From Burkholderiales bacterium (GTDB lineage Bacteria; Pseudomonadota; Gammaproteobacteria; Burkholderiales; Burkholderiaceae): a stretch of 5,394 nt of DNA. Under the pieces are notes generated by a model. That model was not told where the DNA came from, did no database searches, and saw nothing but the letters and a program-made list of their open reading frames with translations. Positions 1-5,394 of the stretch are shown here, in pieces. Every line of letters starts with the position of its first letter. Within the stretch, counting starts at the first letter, position 1. Location of the stretch: the NCBI GenBank assembly GCA_903643055.1, contig CAHJWV010000021.1, positions 1 through 5,394 on the forward strand. The letters are read 5' to 3'. The translations under genes were made by a program, and so were the position numbers.

Positions 1-32
1 GGTGCCAATCGGCCGGAAAGCCGCATGAACAT

Positions 33-77
33 TGGTCGGGGCGGTGGGATTCGAACTCACGACCTACTGGTCCCAAA
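33..77. other. putative attachment site (island end) within the tRNA-Pro remnant
   Basis: Tyrosine integrases of islands and prophages often recombine in the 3' half of tRNA genes. The element carries a copy of that half, so one end keeps an intact tRNA and the other keeps only the 3' fragment. Here tRNA-like sequence is convincing from the anticodon loop to CCA and is lost beyond about position 82, which fits a crossover in or near the anticodon arm. Going by the fragment's orientation, sequence to the right (above 82) would be the element and sequence to the left (below 33) the chromosome. The matching intact tRNA and the integrase are not in the window, so this remains inference. Confidence 0.5.
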
Positions 78-82
78 GCAGA
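33..82 (-). pseudogene. 3' half of tRNA-Pro (anticodon TGG), truncated
   Basis: Read on the minus strand, this stretch has an anticodon loop TTTGGGA (71-77, anticodon TGG at 73-75), a variable region AGGTC, a T loop TTCGAAT (49-55), the 3' acceptor strand CGCCCCG (37-43), discriminator A and an encoded CCA (33-35). The CGACCA end and TTTGGGA loop identify proline. The 5' half is absent: no CGGGGCG partner strand and no D arm with a usable stem lie between 83 and 112. The anticodon stem pairs at only three of five positions (TCTGC against CCAGT), and the T stem has an A-C mismatch (GTGAG against CCCAC). It is therefore very unlikely to be a working tRNA. Such 3' fragments are typical scars of tRNA-targeting integrases. 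A degenerate complete tRNA is the alternative, but the missing acceptor partner argues against it. Confidence 0.75.
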
Positions 83-113
83 GCAGCAAACCAGCATTCA
101 TGCGGGTTGCAGC

Positions 114-209
114 CCGATTTCTCTAACCAAACATCGTTGCTGACTTCAAAGAATGCCCCGGGTTAGCTAACCCACGTTAGAGAAGTTCATCGACCGATTT
201 CCTTGACCA
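114..209. repeat. degenerate 16-base direct repeat, 80-base period
   Basis: CCGATTTCTCTAACCA (114-129) recurs as CCGATTTCCTTGACCA (194-209), with 13 of 16 positions identical, starting with eight identical bases and ending in ACCA. All three differences are transitions. The first copy overlaps the outer arm of the nested inverted repeat. Placed about 30 to 130 bases from the tRNA remnant, these could be integrase arm-type sites, but chance or an old duplication cannot be excluded. Confidence 0.35.
119..184. repeat. nested palindromes in the noncoding region
   Basis: A perfect 14-base palindrome GGGTTAGCTAACCC occupies 160-173. It sits inside a 9-base perfect inverted repeat, TTCTCTAAC (119-127) and GTTAGAGAA (176-184). 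The right arm of the outer repeat begins three bases after the palindrome, and both carry a TTAG/CTAA core. Dyads like this can be binding sites for dimeric regulators or recombination accessory proteins. No following T-run is present, so it is not a standard terminator. Confidence 0.5.
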
Positions 210-404
210 GCTTAGCAAGAGCGGTCTACACGGCGGGGAGTTCGGCACAACGTCAGTCGGACAAACTCAGTGCAACTTACCCGACACGATCCGCTCGACT
301 TCGAAGTTAAAGCCGTCCCTTCTCACCCTACATCTAATAAACCGCTCACCGTATTTGTTATGAATCGCCATAATGTCGCGGCTGTTTTTAACTCACTCAA
401 AAGA

Positions 405-563
405 ATGCTCTCAAAGCCACAACTCATACTTTTATCGATTGCATTTCTCTCCCTCTGCGGCTGCGGTGGAGGCGCAAGCGACGACGAGCCGCCTCCTCAC
501 GATCGTGAACACATCACCGACCCAGCGCCACCCAATCCTGCCGCGTCACGGCCAAATAGCTGA
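405..563 (+). CDS. putative small lipoprotein, 52 residues
   Basis: From ATG 405 the frame encodes a short N-terminus (MLSKPQ), a hydrophobic stretch LILLSIAFLSL (residues 7-17) and a lipobox-like LCGC ending at Cys20. A glycine run and an acidic, proline-rich tail (residues 21-52) follow. This is the layout of a bacterial lipoprotein; cysteine at lipobox position -2 is unusual. Residue +2 is glycine rather than aspartate, which by the enterobacterial rule would suggest outer-membrane sorting. The tail shows no domain. The frame is open further upstream, with possible starts at 360 (ATG) and 270 (GTG). I prefer 405 because it puts the hydrophobic segment at the N-terminus, but no start has a good Shine-Dalgarno. 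It converges with the PAAR gene, 31 bases away. It could be a real orphan lipoprotein, the remnant of a longer gene, or a chance frame. Confidence 0.4.
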   Translation: MLSKPQLILLSIAFLSLCGCGGGASDDEPPPHDREHITDPAPPNPAASRPNS

Positions 564-594
564 CCAGACGGCACGTTCAGAAGCAGTCCGTTTA

Positions 595-861
595 CTACGC
601 TTTGCTGAAATTTCCGATGGTAGGAATCAGCACCGCTCCGCAAGTTGTCTTGTGGCCTTCGTAGGCGACCGGCACGCCATTAATCGTGTGATTCGGGTCG
701 CCCTCGGCGATCTTGCAATCGCCATGACCCCGCTTCGGGCAGGTGCAGGCATCGCCTTTCAACGCCACCGCAATACCGTCAACGGTGACGTAAGACGCTC
801 CGCTGGCAACGACTTTGCCGCCATGGTCGGTTGGGTCGCCGAGGCGGATGATCTTGGGCAT
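595..861 (-). CDS. PAAR domain protein (T6SS spike tip)
   Basis: An 88-residue protein that is essentially one PAAR domain. PAAR proteins form a cone that caps the VgrG trimer, sharpens the T6SS needle and can help load effectors; the tip is held by a bound metal ion. Typical features are GDPTDHGG near the start (residues 8-15), TVDGIAVALKGD (26-37), a CTCPKRGHGDC segment (39-49) and the closing GHKTTCGAVLI (69-79). Likely metal ligands lie among His13, His46, Cys39/41/49, His70 and Cys74. There is no C-terminal toxin extension, so this is a structural tip rather than a PAAR effector. The start at 861 is supported by AAGGAA (867-872) five bases upstream of the ATG. It is the last gene of the module, 52 bases after the Sel1 gene, and probably pairs with the VgrG encoded at the right edge. 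Confidence 0.92.
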   Translation of the reverse strand: MPKIIRLGDPTDHGGKVVASGASYVTVDGIAVALKGDACTCPKRGHGDCKIAEGDPNHTINGVPVAYEGHKTTCGAVLIPTIGNFSKA

Positions 862-866
862 TTCAG

Positions 867-893
867 TTCCTTGGTAAGCCCCAGAGGGCCAAG
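867..893 (-). promoter_or_regulatory. possible hairpin overlapping the PAAR ribosome binding site
   Basis: On the minus-strand transcript CUUGG (893-889) can pair with CCAAG (874-870), continued by CCC (888-886) with GGG across a short loop and a CUUA bulge. The Shine-Dalgarno AAGGAA (872-867) lies partly inside the right arm, so the fold would hide its first three bases. This might tune PAAR translation or couple it to the upstream gene. It is a small structure seen by eye only; chance is quite possible. Confidence 0.25.
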
Positions 894-913
894 AATGCTG
901 TCTTCAAGATGCT

Positions 914-2587
914 TCAGATGGCGGCGGGCGAATCTTCGCCATCATCTGTTGGCTTGGCTGTGGCGATGGCCGCAGGCAGGTCGACGCTGATGTAGGTCAG
1001 ATCGACCCCTCGCACCTCGTTGGCTTGAGCCCAGTACCGCCAGATTACGGCGCGGGCATTGATGTCCAAATGCTGCGCTTTCGGATTCGGGAAGGCTTGG
1101 CCTCGCTCGACATACGCCTGCCGATGCCACTGGTTGAAGACGGTAGCCATCGGGTGGTCTTCGGGCACGCTGGCCACCCAGATACCTGTCTCTGGGCAGG
1201 TTGAGTTGCCTTTGCATTGCTGAGGCGGATCAGGCATGTCGCCATAGCGCGCAATGCCTCGGCTCACCAATGGGTGCTCATATACTAAATCTTGCGTGGG
1301 AGCCGCCGCCGTGAGTTGGCCGAGGTAGTGGAACTGGATGCGGCCGTCTTCAGGCCGGAGGCCCAGGCGGCTGCGATCGAAGAGTTCACCCGCTTCATAA
1401 CGCATCGGCAGTTGCAAGGCGTTCCAGGCCTGATGCTGCTCTGTGATGGGATACATCAATCGGGCGATCCAATAGCCGGGCTCGGGTGCGCGTGTTGTTT
1501 CAAATTGCGCCATCACCTCGAATTGTGGCCGCTCAGGAAGCATTTGCCCTTTGGGAATATAGGCGCGGCCTGTGCGTTGTGACGCCGGGTTAGGTGCAGA
1601 TGCAGGGGCCTTGGGAGGCGTCATTACGACGGCCTTGCCGGCGTCAATCAGGCGCTCCTTGCTGCCATCCCACATGGGCAAGCGCGCGGGCGGTAGAGGC
1701 AGCACCTTGTCAAGGTTTGGCAATCGCAGATCGGGCTCTAACTCAAGAGCATCTCCCAGAGCGCTATATCTTTCGGCTCGGGCACGATCTTTTGAGTTAT
1801 TGACAATTGCCTTGCCGTTGTTGAACGCTACAAATAGTGCGTTCGCACTTTCTCTACTACCGAATTTAACCCCGTCATGCAGTACTCGTAAGGCGCGCAC
1901 ATTATCTTCTCCTAAAGATTTGTCGGACCCGACCAACGTCATACCCAAGGCGAAAGCGGCTTTGCCATTACCTTGTGCATAGCCACACTCCAACATCATC
2001 AGGCCAACCTTTCGGTTTCCCCAAAAGCCTTGCTTTGGATCGTCGTAAATGGCCCGAAGCGCTGATCCCAAGTACGCCTGCGCCGTCGCACTCCCCATAT
2101 CTGCGGCCAGCTCCCAGAAGGCATATGCGCGGCTGGCATCCTGCTTCACACCCAAGCCTTCCATGTGATACGTCCCCATCAAATCGTAGGCAGCAGGAAT
2201 ACTGAGCTTCATTGCGGCTTCCACGATTTGCACCGCGCGCTCGGTGTCCCGCACTGCCCCTTCGCCATGAGCATAAGCATTGGCAAGATTGAGCATTGCC
2301 TTCCAATGCTTACGGTCGGCCGCCTGCTGCCAAAGCTGTAGTGCCTTCTTGTAATCACGTTGGTCGGCCCACAAATTTTGGCTCGTCAGCGCTAAGCCTT
2401 GCTGGAACCACTGTTCAGCCTCGACATCAATGGGAGGAACAGAGTTCGCTTCGTGTTTGCAGATGAACTCTTTGCGGTGCGGATCAAATGCTTTGAGGTT
2501 CTGATTGCGCGGCAAATCATTCATGGAACAAGCGTGCTGAGTAAAAAAGACAAGGGCAAGAAAGGCAAACTTTGAAAAGCGGCGCAT
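914..2587 (-). CDS. exported Sel1-repeat protein, probable immunity protein for the phospholipase (Tli5-like)
   Basis: A 557-residue protein. Residues 1-20 form a signal sequence (MRRF, then hydrophobic FAFLALVFF, then TQHAC). Cys20 may be lipidated, but QHAC is a poor lipobox because position -3 is Gln, so plain signal peptidase I cleavage is possible. Residues about 78-250 hold Sel1-type helical repeats, clearest at 113-185 with motifs such as GEGAVRDTERAVQ, HMEGLGVKQDASRAYAFWELAA and GSATAQAYLG. Residues about 265-320 contain the PNLDKVLPLPPARLPMWDG block that I associate with DUF6396 proteins. A proline-rich linker (324-337) leads to a separate C-terminal region (340-540) that I cannot name. 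Sel1-repeat proteins are known immunity partners of Tle5 phospholipases and act in the periplasm, which the signal sequence matches. The start codon is 3 bases after the phospholipase stop, with a weak GGGTGG upstream, suggesting translational coupling. The immunity role is inferred from family and position. Confidence 0.85.
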   Translation of the reverse strand: MRRFSKFAFLALVFFTQHACSMNDLPRNQNLKAFDPHRKEFICKHEANSVPPIDVEAEQWFQQGLALTSQNLWADQRDYKKALQLWQQAADRKHWKAMLNLANAYAHGEGAVRDTERAVQIVEAAMKLSIPAAYDLMGTYHMEGLGVKQDASRAYAFWELAADMGSATAQAYLGSALRAIYDDPKQGFWGNRKVGLMMLECGYAQGNGKAAFALGMTLVGSDKSLGEDNVRALRVLHDGVKFGSRESANALFVAFNNGKAIVNNSKDRARAERYSALGDALELEPDLRLPNLDKVLPLPPARLPMWDGSKERLIDAGKAVVMTPPKAPASAPNPASQRTGRAYIPKGQMLPERPQFEVMAQFETTRAPEPGYWIARLMYPITEQHQAWNALQLPMRYEAGELFDRSRLGLRPEDGRIQFHYLGQLTAAAPTQDLVYEHPLVSRGIARYGDMPDPPQQCKGNSTCPETGIWVASVPEDHPMATVFNQWHRQAYVERGQAFPNPKAQHLDINARAVIWRYWAQANEVRGVDLTYISVDLPAAIATAKPTDDGEDSPAAI

Positions 2588-2590
2588 GGC

Positions 2591-4633
2591 TCAGGCCACC
2601 CGAATTCGACTGGTGCGTTCGTCTTTGAAAGGGAAAATGAAGCCAGTTGGAGCAGTACCCTTAACTCGTGCTTCAGCATTCGACGTCATAACGTCGCTCC
2701 ACGTCTTAAAGGCTTCTGATAAGGCTTCTGGCTCCAAATTCGTCGGATTGGACCCATCCACATGGCCGGTATGCAATCCCCAAACTCGTTTGCGCAGATC
2801 GGTGCTGCAAAGCATGTCGTCGCTCGCCACATTGATTTCCGCATCCACCGCCATCGAACGCAGATTGAGATTGGCGCTGCCCAATGTGAACATGGAGTCG
2901 TCGATCATCATCAGTTTGCTGTGAATGTAGATCTCACGGTAGCGCGCCTTGAGAAGCTCTTGGCCCATTTTCTTATAACGCTGCGAGCGCGAGTAGACGG
3001 CAACACCATCCCAAGCTTTGACTTGCTCAAGCTCCTTCTTCTGCGTCATTTGCCACTCATGATCGAATGTCCATAAGCTCGCAACCAACGTGCGCATGCC
3101 CAACGTATTAAGTTCCTTGGAGATATCTTGTTTGGCGCCTATCTCTTTGGCGCTTTGAGCTGCCGATGACAGATCACCGGGATAGGCATAGGGGCTTGGC
3201 ACTTCTCCGTTAGCTCGCGCACTTTTGGCGTAAGCCTCCCATTCGGCATACTTCTTCAACTCGTCTTCAGTTTTTTTGTCTTGATTTGGCATCGAGCTTC
3301 CATGACCCAGTGCTTTAACGGTGTCATAGGTACGCGGGACCATCTGCGCACGCTCTGGTGTCGGGATCACGACGATCACATGCAAGTTGGGCAAATCTTT
3401 GGGGCTTTTTTTCGCCGCCTGCCAGCCCTTCACATGATCTTGACGATAGGTTTTGAGTTGCTGCGCCCACTCGGTGAACTGAAAATATTGGTTCTCGATG
3501 TAGACATACTGCCGTGCAAAGCTTGTGGCCTGTTGGTACAGGCGTTTGATGCTCTTATCGTTTTCTTCCGGCTGAGTTCGCACGATTTGCGCGCGCTGAG
3601 CCTTTCTTTCCAAGTTCTTCGTCAGTCCTGGTGGCGGAGCGTGCACATCGTGGGTCCGTGACAGCTTGTCGCCCATTCCGTGGGCACGGTTCCACGCGTC
3701 GGTGAAATTCTTGCTGACCGCGACCAATGCCTCGCCACGGATGCGACAGGCATAGTCTTGATAAGGCTTGAGGTAAGGGTAGCCGTCTTCTGCAGCGCCT
3801 TCCCAGGCTGCCCCGCGGCGGGAATCGCTGAACAAGTGTTGCTGGGTGTCCCAATAATCAGTGACGGAGTTCAAGCCCATCACGTACCCCACGGCATTAG
3901 CTCCACCGTCGTGCTCGTAGTCAATGAGGATCGTCTTCTGGTGATCCGTAGCCACTTCTATCAATGAAACATTCTCGGCGACATCCCGCACTCCGGGCTC
4001 TTGCTCAAGGCTTGCACTGACAGCTTTGCTGTCTCCGTCGCGGGTACGAAACGCCAGGTTCTTCAGCGTTCCGTTAAAAGCATCTTTGTACCAATGGACA
4101 TTGAAAACTTCACGCTGGTCTTTCGGATCGACAGGCAGCGGTGCAGGGCGCAGCTTGCTGGCCCCACCCGGCGTTACTGCCGCAGCCATGCCGCGCGAAG
4201 ATGCCTGCCTCGCCTCATACGCTGCATTCTTCTTATACCCGGGCAAGTTGTTGGTGCCGAAATTGCCGAGGGCGTTGTACCAAGCCAATATGCGCACCTG
4301 CACCGGCTTGCCATCGTTGTACTTTCCCGCGGCCACGTCCTTGAGCAACCCACCCCAAGTTTCCCCACGGGGCCAGACCGTCTTGGTTCGAACCAATTCC
4401 ATTGCAGGATCGAATCCCCAACAGATGATGTCGACGCTGCCCTTGGCCTTCTTGATGTCCGCAGCAATCTGGGCAAATGCCTCCTCGCCGCAGATATAGA
4501 GATCCAATTCATTGTGATGATGGATGGGCGTGTTCTTGTCTGCGGCACTTTCCAGCAGCCACTGCGCACTGGCGGTAGATACACGCAAGTTCAGATCAAT
4601 GGGGGCGGTGGTTTTGTTCTGAGTGTTGGTCAT
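2591..4633 (-). CDS. T6SS phospholipase D effector, Tle5 family (PldB-like)
   Basis: A 680-residue protein of the phospholipase D superfamily, which hydrolyses the head-group phosphodiester of phospholipids through a covalent histidine intermediate. Both catalytic HxKxxxxD motifs are intact: His231, Lys233, Asp238 (HQKTILID), followed by GLNS at 253-256, and His571, Lys573, Asp578 (HSKLMMID), followed by GSANLNLRS at 585-593. YIENQYF (378-384) is a usual inter-domain PLD block. The N-terminal ELDLYICGEEAFAQIAADI and the CWGFDPAMEL segment (71-80) are typical of bacterial Tle5b-like enzymes. There is no signal peptide or membrane segment, consistent with export by T6SS. It follows vgrG by 44 bases and precedes the Sel1 gene by 3. 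GGGAA (4641-4645) lies 7 bases before the ATG. An insert rich in charged residues (about 448-475) separates the halves. The effector call rests on family and context; assignment to Tle5b rather than another PLD group is moderately certain. Confidence 0.9.
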   Translation of the reverse strand: MTNTQNKTTAPIDLNLRVSTASAQWLLESAADKNTPIHHHNELDLYICGEEAFAQIAADIKKAKGSVDIICWGFDPAMELVRTKTVWPRGETWGGLLKDVAAGKYNDGKPVQVRILAWYNALGNFGTNNLPGYKKNAAYEARQASSRGMAAAVTPGGASKLRPAPLPVDPKDQREVFNVHWYKDAFNGTLKNLAFRTRDGDSKAVSASLEQEPGVRDVAENVSLIEVATDHQKTILIDYEHDGGANAVGYVMGLNSVTDYWDTQQHLFSDSRRGAAWEGAAEDGYPYLKPYQDYACRIRGEALVAVSKNFTDAWNRAHGMGDKLSRTHDVHAPPPGLTKNLERKAQRAQIVRTQPEENDKSIKRLYQQATSFARQYVYIENQYFQFTEWAQQLKTYRQDHVKGWQAAKKSPKDLPNLHVIVVIPTPERAQMVPRTYDTVKALGHGSSMPNQDKKTEDELKKYAEWEAYAKSARANGEVPSPYAYPGDLSSAAQSAKEIGAKQDISKELNTLGMRTLVASLWTFDHEWQMTQKKELEQVKAWDGVAVYSRSQRYKKMGQELLKARYREIYIHSKLMMIDDSMFTLGSANLNLRSMAVDAEINVASDDMLCSTDLRKRVWGLHTGHVDGSNPTNLEPEALSEAFKTWSDVMTSNAEARVKGTAPTGFIFPFKDERTSRIRVA

Positions 4634-4640
4634 TTAGAGA

Positions 4641-4645
4641 TTCCC
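4641..4645 (-). promoter_or_regulatory. ribosome binding site of the phospholipase gene
   Basis: GGGAA on the minus strand, 7 bases upstream of the ATG at 4633. It lies in the 44-base gap after the vgrG stop codon. That gap holds no stem-loop with a T-run, so read-through from vgrG into the effector gene is expected. Confidence 0.55.
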
Positions 4646-4677
4646 AATGCGGTTCAGGCGATGGCAGCGGTGAACGA

Positions 4678-5394
4678 TCAGGCGTCACCGCTCAGCAGCA
4701 GGTGCCGCAGGAGATCCTCCGGGTTGTTTTGGGCGGCGCGAAAGCCTTGTGCTGCAGCCCTTTCTTCTTCCGTCTGCAACGCCAGTTTCACTGGCAACTC
4801 GATCTCATGGCCGTTCGTGAGTTTGACGATGTATTGAGATGTGCCTTCGACGTGATCCTTGATGACGAGTTGCCCACAAGCATCCGTCACACCGTCTTCC
4901 ACCTTCGCACCATCCCGATAGAGTGCATATGGCTCGTTGACAAGCGGCATGCCATCCCGTGGATGAGAACGCAAGATCGTTGCGAGACTCTGCTTTTTGA
5001 CGAGTTCTGTCAGTTCGAGCGGTTCGGGTAGCTTCGGCCCCGGCGCATTGGCCGGCCCGCTGAGCTGATGGCCGCCCGCCTGCTGGCGCCAGGTGCCGCT
5101 GGTCCCGTGCTCGATGCCCGAGGCACTCCACTTGCTGAAGCTTGTGCCGCCGTTGATCACGACTTCTTCCTTGGCCGTGATCGTGATGCGGTTGGCCGTG
5201 TGGGTGATGTTGAGCTTGGCCAGCGTGTTCACGCTGTCTTTCAGCGCGGTGATGTCGATGTCGCCGCCCGCGGCCACCAGCCGCATGCCGGCCTTGTAGG
5301 CAAACATCCGCACCGCTTCTTTGACGCTGACCAGCAGGCTCTTGCCGGCGCTGATGCTGGTGTGCTGGCCACTGGTCAAGGCGGTGTGGGCCTG
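4678..5394 (-). CDS. vgrG: VgrG / T6SS spike protein, C-terminal part with transthyretin-like adaptor (5' end outside window)
   Basis: The frame is open to the right edge, so only the last 238 residues are visible. The TTG at 5377-5379 is an internal codon, not a start. Visible residues 1 to about 110 are the repetitive beta-helix stalk (DUF2345 type), with SGQHTSISAGKSLLVSVKE, AAGGDIDITALKDSV and ITITAKEEVVINGGTS. VgrG forms the trimeric spike that pierces target cells. A Pro/Gly linker (113-125) leads to a small beta-rich region (about 147-202) containing NEPYALYRDG, DGVTDACGQLVI and YIVKLTNGHEIELPV. This is the pattern of a transthyretin-like domain. In enteroaggregative E. coli the VgrG transthyretin domain binds the lipase effector Tle1, so this tail is probably the docking site for the phospholipase encoded next. 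A short helical, partly acidic tail (204-238) ends the protein. GC drops from the stalk to this extension. Confidence 0.9.
   Translation of the reverse strand, partial: QAHTALTSGQHTSISAGKSLLVSVKEAVRMFAYKAGMRLVAAGGDIDITALKDSVNTLAKLNITHTANRITITAKEEVVINGGTSFSKWSASGIEHGTSGTWRQQAGGHQLSGPANAPGPKLPEPLELTELVKKQSLATILRSHPRDGMPLVNEPYALYRDGAKVEDGVTDACGQLVIKDHVEGTSQYIVKLTNGHEIELPVKLALQTEEERAAAQGFRAAQNNPEDLLRHLLLSGDA
4789..4956 (-). other. transthyretin-like domain at the end of VgrG
   Basis: This codes for visible residues 147-202 of the VgrG, from GMPLVNEPYALYRDG to GHEIELPV. It has the alternating hydrophobic pattern and DG/TD-ACG turn typical of carboxypeptidase-regulatory or transthyretin-like folds at VgrG C-termini. 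Such domains recruit one specific effector, usually encoded immediately downstream, here the phospholipase D. Confidence 0.65.

Larger units (their letters stand above)
21..105. repeat. imperfect 16-base inverted repeat around the tRNA remnant
   Basis: The left arm (21-36, CCGCATGAACATTGGT) and right arm (90-105, ACCAGCATTCATGCGG) are inverted copies matching at 13 of 16 positions, with nine perfect outer pairs (21-29 with 97-105). They enclose 53 bases of tRNA sequence. As minus-strand RNA two of the three mismatches become G-U pairs, giving 15 of 16 paired; as plus-strand RNA two mismatches remain unpaired. The left arm overlaps the CCA end of the tRNA. Function unknown; a recombination-site feature or a processed RNA hairpin are both possible. 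Confidence 0.55.
106..404. other. intergenic region without a convincing gene
   Basis: Between the tRNA remnant and the small lipoprotein candidate I see no reading frame that resembles a protein. A frame is open from a GTG at 270, but its first 45 codons lack a ribosome binding site and recognisable features. The region holds the nested palindromes at 119-184 and the direct repeat at 114-129 and 194-209. A TTGACC at 203-208 with TCTACA 16 bases downstream is only a weak promoter-like pair. Confidence 0.5.

Noticed and set aside
33..112. A complete functional tRNA-Pro or a tmRNA 3' end
   Set aside because: No 5' strand complementary to CGCCCCG or D arm is present, and the CGACCA end differs from the tmRNA 3' end, which pairs with a GGGG start.
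203..230. TTGACC and TCTACA as a promoter for the small lipoprotein
   Set aside because: The -10 element matches the consensus poorly, and the distance to the preferred start at 405 is about 175 bases.
540..552. Stem-loop GCCG-CGTCA-CGGC as a terminator for the minus-strand operon
   Set aside because: The stem has only four pairs and no T-run follows on either strand.
373..990. Open frame of 205 codons on the plus strand over the PAAR gene
   Set aside because: It lies mostly antisense to a clear PAAR domain and the end of the Sel1 gene, with no protein-like features; it also overlaps the lipoprotein candidate in another frame.
4001..4837. Open frame of 278 codons on the plus strand opposite the phospholipase and the vgrG end
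   Set aside because: It is antisense to two well-supported genes, crosses their junction, has no recognisable domain, and its composition mirrors the opposite coding strand.
5377..5379. TTG as a possible start of a 233-residue protein
   Set aside because: The same frame continues without a stop to the window edge, and the sequence is mid-domain VgrG beta-helix, so the gene is simply cut by the window.

Overview
The window (5,394 bases) looks like an accessory type VI secretion (T6SS) cargo module next to a tRNA remnant, from a proteobacterium. A beta-proteobacterium of the Burkholderiales type fits best, judging from the VgrG, PAAR and Sel1 sequence style, the tRNA-Pro sequence and a GC content of about 55 percent. 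This placement is inference; a gamma-proteobacterium such as a xanthomonad is not excluded.

Layout. Positions 33-82 hold, on the minus strand, the 3' half of a proline tRNA (anticodon TGG). It has a CCA end but no D arm or 5' acceptor strand, so it looks like an attachment-site scar of a tRNA-targeting element. Positions 106-404 have no convincing gene but contain a 14-base perfect palindrome nested in a 9-base inverted repeat, plus a degenerate direct repeat. A possible small lipoprotein gene (405-563, plus strand) follows. From 595 to the right edge four genes run on the minus strand. In transcription order they are the C-terminal part of a vgrG (from the edge to 4678), a two-HKD phospholipase D effector of the Tle5 type (4633-2591), a secreted Sel1-repeat protein that is probably its immunity protein (2587-914), and a small PAAR protein (861-595).

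How the genes work together. The VgrG ends in a transthyretin-like extension of the kind known to carry lipase effectors. The phospholipase has no signal peptide, as expected for cargo delivered by the T6SS needle to the periplasm of a neighbouring cell. The Sel1 protein carries an export signal and starts 3 bases after the phospholipase stop codon, as expected for a periplasmic antidote. PAAR forms the sharpened tip on a VgrG trimer. The genes are tightly spaced (44, 3 and 52 bases) and read as one operon.

GC content falls from the VgrG beta-helix (78 percent in one 60-base line) through the adaptor extension to the effector (40 percent in one line). This suggests the effector cassette was swapped onto a resident vgrG. 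The orientation of the tRNA scar places the whole T6SS module on the element side of the boundary. No integrase, DUF4123 chaperone or T6SS structural gene lies inside the window.
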